Shown here piece by piece: positions 6,801 to 10,339 of a stretch of 10,339 nucleotides of DNA (position 1 is its first letter; every line of letters starts with the position of its first letter). Both the position numbers and the translations under genes were made by a program. The stretch covers positions 1 to 10,339 of the forward strand of contig DAHXMP010000339.1 of NCBI GenBank assembly GCA_027371665.1. The letters are read 5' to 3'. The notes beneath the pieces are model-generated. The model was not told the DNA's origin. It saw only the letters and a program-made list of their open reading frames with translations, and did not search any database. This stretch comes from Bacteroidota bacterium (GTDB taxonomy: Bacteria > Bacteroidota > Ignavibacteria > Kapaibacteriales > UBA2268).

Positions 6801-7679
6801 TCAGTGTACGATTCTATGGTAAGCTTCGCGGTATTTATCAAGTGTTTTATTTATTATATCATCAGGCAAAACAGGCGGTGGTGGTTGTTTATTCCAATCG
6901 AGGGACTCCAGATAATCTCTTAACACCTGTTTATCAAAATTGGTCTGGGGCTTTCCCGGTGCATATTCCTCCATCAGCCAGAATCTTGAAGAATCTGGCG
7001 TCAAAGCTTCGTCAATTAATAGAAGTTCGCCATTGTCTCCTAATCCAAACTCAAATTTTGTATCAGCAAGTATGATATCATTATTCTCAAGGTACTCTGA
7101 ACCGAATTTGAATAGTTTAATTGAAATATCTGCTATTTTTTCAGCCATTTCTTTACCAATCAATTCTGCAGCTTTCTCATTCGATATATTCTCATCGTGC
7201 CCTTCTTCGGCTTTTGTAGAAGGAGTAAATATTGGTTCAGGCAACCTTGAAAATTCCAGTAAACCTCCAGGTAGCTTAATTCCGCAAATTGTCCCGTTTT
7301 TTTTATATTCTTTCCAGCCCGAGCCTGCAACGTAACCCCTGACAATACATTCGATTGGAAGAGGTTTACATTTTTTTACCAGCATTGAACGTCCTTCGAG
7401 CTCTTCTCTGTACTTATGAAATTCAACCGGAAAGTCCTCGACTTTATTCGAAATGAAATGATTCTTAATTAAATGATTTGTTTTTTCAAACCAGAATGAA
7501 GATATACCTGATAAAATCTTGCCTTTCTCATTTATCGGCTGCTCCATAATCACGTCAAAGGCTGATATTCTATCAGTTGCCACAATCAACAGATAATTCT
7601 CCAGTTCAAAAATATCCCTCACTTTTCCTCTTCTTGGTTCGTTTATATCAAGAAAATTTGTTCTATATACTGCCTTCAT
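6801..7679 (-). CDS. purC: phosphoribosylaminoimidazole-succinocarboxamide synthase (SAICAR synthetase)
   Basis: PurC joins L-aspartate to CAIR using ATP to form SAICAR, a late step in de novo IMP synthesis in the cytosol. Evidence includes RRGKVRDIFE near the N-terminus (nucleotide-binding region), ATDRISAFDV, IECIVRGYVAGSGW, the family signature FTPSTKAEEGHDENIS, and ILADTKFEFG followed by DEALTPDSSRFW. At 292 residues it belongs to the longer, yeast Ade1-like type rather than the 237-residue E. coli type. The frame stays open upstream to an ATG at 7757, but that start would overlap the preceding gene. The ATG at 7679 has GAGGA four bases before it and gives the usual family N-terminus. It lies 25 bp after the GH2-like gene and 15 bp before rodA. 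Fumarate from the next pathway step and aspartate as substrate link it only loosely to the nearby aspartase. Confidence 0.95.
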   Translation of the reverse strand: MKAVYRTNFLDINEPRRGKVRDIFELENYLLIVATDRISAFDVIMEQPINEKGKILSGISSFWFEKTNHLIKNHFISNKVEDFPVEFHKYREELEGRSMLVKKCKPLPIECIVRGYVAGSGWKEYKKNGTICGIKLPGGLLEFSRLPEPIFTPSTKAEEGHDENISNEKAAELIGKEMAEKIADISIKLFKFGSEYLENNDIILADTKFEFGLGDNGELLLIDEALTPDSSRFWLMEEYAPGKPQTNFDKQVLRDYLESLDWNKQPPPPVLPDDIINKTLDKYREAYHRIVH

Positions 7680-7690
7680 ATAATCCTCAC
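7680..7690 (-). promoter_or_regulatory. ribosome binding site deciding the purC start
   Basis: On the minus strand GTGAGGATTAT immediately precedes the ATG at 7679, with GAGGA four bases from it. This rules in the short start and rules out the longer upstream frame, which would add 26 residues not expected for PurC. Confidence 0.75.
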
Positions 7691-7704
7691 ATATGTTAAT
7701 AAAT

Positions 7705-10311
7705 TCAGCTTGATAAAATAATATTAATAAAATGTGTAAAATATGATAATATTGCATACTGATATTGGTAAATCGTTATAATTGTACCTGCAATCACTCC
7801 TGTTAAGGCAATACCGATTAGATAAGACCTATATCTTGGCACATCGAATACTATTGCAGTAGCCTTAAGAATTCTCATAAATACCCATACCTTCAAAACA
7901 ACAAATATTATAAATACAATCCAGAATATTATTGGTGAAATATAAAGTAACCTTATCAGGATAATTGAAATTGGAAGAAGAACAAGAAATGGCACTGATG
8001 ACCATATTGTTATTGTATAAGTATCGCTGTAATATATCCTGCCTTTAACTATAAGTGAAAAAAGCTTAATAATAAATGCAACACAGAACATCATACCGAA
8101 TAACAAAAGTGTTAATATTGCCGATAATATTTCGGGCATCCATATTCCCCGGTAAATAATCTCAAGTATCCTGTTAGAATGGAATATCAGCATTAATAAA
8201 TATTCTGCATTATCTGATGTTCTGTAAAAATAAAGAATGGATACTATAAAAATTGACAAGGTGACAGAAATCAGCAGTCCCAGTAAGATAGTTTGAACAG
8301 AAGACATAATCCTCTGGTCCCTTATATCTGCATAAAAATTAAAAGGCCTTCTGACTGAACGTCCTAAATACTCTCTAAACCTTCTGTATCGTTTTACCAG
8401 AAATATCAAAATTCCAATTAATATAAGCCCTGCAAATATGAATGTAACAGGAGGTTTTTCTGAAAAGCTCCCTGCATTAAGCAATGGTTCTTTTTCATTA
8501 TTAAATAATGATTGAAGTGTCAAAAATGAAAGTCTCTCCTGCCTGCTCCTGTCAACCAGTCCGGAGGTACAGACATAAATATCTTCATTATTAATTGTAA
8601 GTAATGGATGATTTAACAAGTAATCATTGAATGACCAAATCAGACAACCTGCAAATGTTTGTGCTTTAATCAACCTGAAAAAATTACTAATATAATTTGC
8701 CTGTGATTCGAGTGACAGTTGGTCTGAAAACCCGTTATGATTTAATGGCTGTGAAATTATCCCGAAATTAATCAATGATGGAACATTTTTAGCTAAAATT
8801 TTGAGCCTGTAAAGTTCATTATTAATTTTTTCAAAATCCCGGATTTCATTATTGTCCCTGAACACAACGAAATCAATGCCGTCAGCATCTAAGGTTTTTG
8901 TCCCAAACCTTACAGTTTTATAGATGAGATTGGAATTTGTCCTTTTATATAAACCTGATATTAATTTAGTAAACTGAACATTTTCAGGTTTGCCTTCTGT
9001 CAAACCTTCTGAAATACCCCAGCCCATAATTGAGGGATGATTTGAATATTGAGTAATAATCAAGTCGCTGATGTTTTTCATCCTGACCTTAATTTCATCG
9101 GAACTCATAAGAGCAGAAGGAGCATTGTATATTGGCAATTCAATCATCACGAGCATTCCGTATTCATCACACAATTTGAGGAAATAAGGATTTGGAATTG
9201 CATATTTAATGCAAATTAAATTTGCACCTAATGTTTTCATCATCAGAATATCTTTTTCCATCCTTTTTGTCGAAATTGTCTGACCATCTCCATAATAATC
9301 TTCTATATAATCAACACCTTTCAAATCGAGTAGTGAATCATTTAAATATATACCTTGCCCTTTACCTTCTGATTCTGTTGAAAAGTTCCTAAATCCTATG
9401 TCCTGGCTGTATTGGTCAATCACTTGCCCGTTCTTTGTAATTTTGGTTTCAATCTGGTAAAGTTCAGGGTTCGATAAAGTCCATAAAACAGGTGAACTGA
9501 CCGGCAAATCAAAATTAAGTGTGATTGTTCTTTCGCTTGCAAGTTCTATCCTCTGTGGCTGAGCCCTGGAAACAATTTCTCCGGTGGATTTTCTTTTAAC
9601 GGCAGCCTCAACATATACATCGCCTTTTAATGAAAACTTGGTCTGACCTGAATCATTAGTTAAACCGAGTTTCTGAATATTTGCCGATGTAACATCTACA
9701 GTTGTCATTACCTGGAAATAGGACATATTACTGTTAAATTTCAGTTCGTGTTTTAGTCTGCTTACCCATATCTGGGGAGTCCCAACCAGAAGTACTTCAC
9801 GTGGTATCCCTGTCTGGATTCTTTTTGAAAAAATATTCTGCTCTTTTAACTGACGTGCGGCAGAACTTGCCGGTAATACCACCAGCTTGATTGTATTCGT
9901 TTCATTTGTTATCATTCTTTCCGGAATACGAACACTGAAGGGGGTCATTCCACCCAAGTATTTACCGACATACTGATTGTTAAAATATACTTCAACCTGG
10001 TCATCGAGCCCAAGAAAAAATAAATGCCAGACCAGCTTTTGTACAAGCTTGTCATCAATCTTCACTGTTCTTTTATATGTAATCGTTTCTTTGTTACTGC
10101 TTGAATATGGTATTGTTACAGTATACCATTCATTTTCATCATACGATGCTTCCCATTTGCCATACAAACTCGCAACGAATCTTGTAGGAGATGGGATAAG
10201 TGAATATATCTCATTGGCAGTTAAAGGAGAGTATCCTCCATAAGAACTTGCTACAGAGATGGTAAAAATTATTATAATTAATATTAAATGCCGTAAATAA
10301 TTTTTCAACAT
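7705..10311 (-). CDS. GH2-like exported protein with degenerate active site and six-helix membrane tail
   Basis: The protein has 868 residues and a signal peptide (about 1-23). A GH2-type sugar-binding jelly roll follows at about 77-172 (VEVYFNNQYVGKYLGGMTPF, then GIPREV). An Ig-like sandwich spans about 175-310 and a TIM-barrel-like region about 315-600 (LKGVDY, LCDEYGMLVMIELP, NHPSIMGWGISEG, IWSFND). The acid/base Glu is present (E435), but the preceding Asn of the NE pair is Ser434. About 80 residues later, where the nucleophile Glu is expected before FG, the sequence reads LINFG, with Asn515. The RTSHYP-like block reads IKYAIP. Hydrolysis is thus doubtful; carbohydrate binding is possible. 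Six predicted helices (622-639, 672-696, 728-755, 771-791, 793-814, 830-849) form a membrane tail, loosely Yip1-like. AAGG six bases before the ATG supports the start. It is the first visible gene of the purC-rodA-pdxA operon. Function unknown. Confidence 0.8.
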   Translation of the reverse strand: MLKNYLRHLILIIIIFTISVASSYGGYSPLTANEIYSLIPSPTRFVASLYGKWEASYDENEWYTVTIPYSSSNKETITYKRTVKIDDKLVQKLVWHLFFLGLDDQVEVYFNNQYVGKYLGGMTPFSVRIPERMITNETNTIKLVVLPASSAARQLKEQNIFSKRIQTGIPREVLLVGTPQIWVSRLKHELKFNSNMSYFQVMTTVDVTSANIQKLGLTNDSGQTKFSLKGDVYVEAAVKRKSTGEIVSRAQPQRIELASERTITLNFDLPVSSPVLWTLSNPELYQIETKITKNGQVIDQYSQDIGFRNFSTESEGKGQGIYLNDSLLDLKGVDYIEDYYGDGQTISTKRMEKDILMMKTLGANLICIKYAIPNPYFLKLCDEYGMLVMIELPIYNAPSALMSSDEIKVRMKNISDLIITQYSNHPSIMGWGISEGLTEGKPENVQFTKLISGLYKRTNSNLIYKTVRFGTKTLDADGIDFVVFRDNNEIRDFEKINNELYRLKILAKNVPSLINFGIISQPLNHNGFSDQLSLESQANYISNFFRLIKAQTFAGCLIWSFNDYLLNHPLLTINNEDIYVCTSGLVDRSRQERLSFLTLQSLFNNEKEPLLNAGSFSEKPPVTFIFAGLILIGILIFLVKRYRRFREYLGRSVRRPFNFYADIRDQRIMSSVQTILLGLLISVTLSIFIVSILYFYRTSDNAEYLLMLIFHSNRILEIIYRGIWMPEILSAILTLLLFGMMFCVAFIIKLFSLIVKGRIYYSDTYTITIWSSVPFLVLLPISIILIRLLYISPIIFWIVFIIFVVLKVWVFMRILKATAIVFDVPRYRSYLIGIALTGVIAGTIITIYQYQYAILSYFTHFINIILSS

Positions 10312-10339
10312 TACTAACCTTCATTTCTTTTATTGATTC
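10312..10339 (-). promoter_or_regulatory. leader of the GH2-like gene with ribosome binding site
   Basis: On the minus strand AAGG (10321-10318) lies six bases before the ATG of the GH2-like gene. An ATG at 10324-10322 overlaps this site but is in another frame. The operon promoter is not visible and lies beyond the edge, or further genes precede this one. Confidence 0.5.

Noticed and set aside
6229..7075. Plus-strand frames opposite rodA and purC
   Set aside because: Both are fully explained as complement of well-supported genes and have no signal of their own.
6940..7335. 131-codon open frame on the plus strand
   Set aside because: It lies wholly antisense to purC. It is rich in Ser, Pro and Asn as reverse-frame shadows are, shows no domain and has no ribosome binding site.
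7680..7757. Longer purC frame starting at 7757 with 26 additional N-terminal residues
   Set aside because: It overlaps the end of the GH2-like gene, has no ribosome binding site and adds hydrophobic residues foreign to PurC, while the ATG at 7679 has GAGGA at good spacing.
10314..10324. ATG at 10324 as an alternative start of the GH2-like gene
   Set aside because: It is out of frame with the signal peptide and overlaps the likely ribosome binding site.

Overview
The window is AT-rich and looks like a free-living bacterium of the Bacteroidota/Chlorobi (FCB) group, perhaps an Ignavibacteria- or Kapabacteria-like lineage. This rests on the style of the PdxA, RodA and AspA proteins and on TAnnTTTG-type promoter candidates. 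Recognisable GAGGA/AAGG ribosome binding sites before several genes argue against a typical Bacteroidia genome, where such sites are rare. The placement is an inference from sequence style, not a search result. I see no mobile element, CRISPR array, tRNA or rRNA.

Left part (1-4518). A von Willebrand factor A lipoprotein gene on the minus strand runs off the left edge. A 203-bp divergent intergenic region separates it from a plus-strand response regulator gene whose output domain is a degraded HD-GYP domain. After a further 202-bp gap comes a plus-strand gene encoding an unusual fusion: a cyclic-nucleotide-binding-type domain joined to a complete aspartate ammonia-lyase.

Right part (4523-10311). 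Four minus-strand genes, with gaps of 15-25 bp, look like one operon. In transcription order they are a large GH2-like protein with a signal peptide and a six-helix membrane tail, purC (purine synthesis), rodA (SEDS cell-wall polymerase) and pdxA (vitamin B6 synthesis). The operon converges on the aspartase gene with only 4 bp between the two stop codons. Its promoter lies beyond the right edge.

How the genes relate: purC, pdxA and the lyase are core metabolism, while rodA builds the lateral cell wall. The most interesting features are three proteins that keep a known fold but alter its usual logic. They are the aspartase with a sensor-type domain, the response regulator with a catalytically dead-looking HD-GYP domain, and the GH2-like membrane protein that has lost its expected nucleophile.
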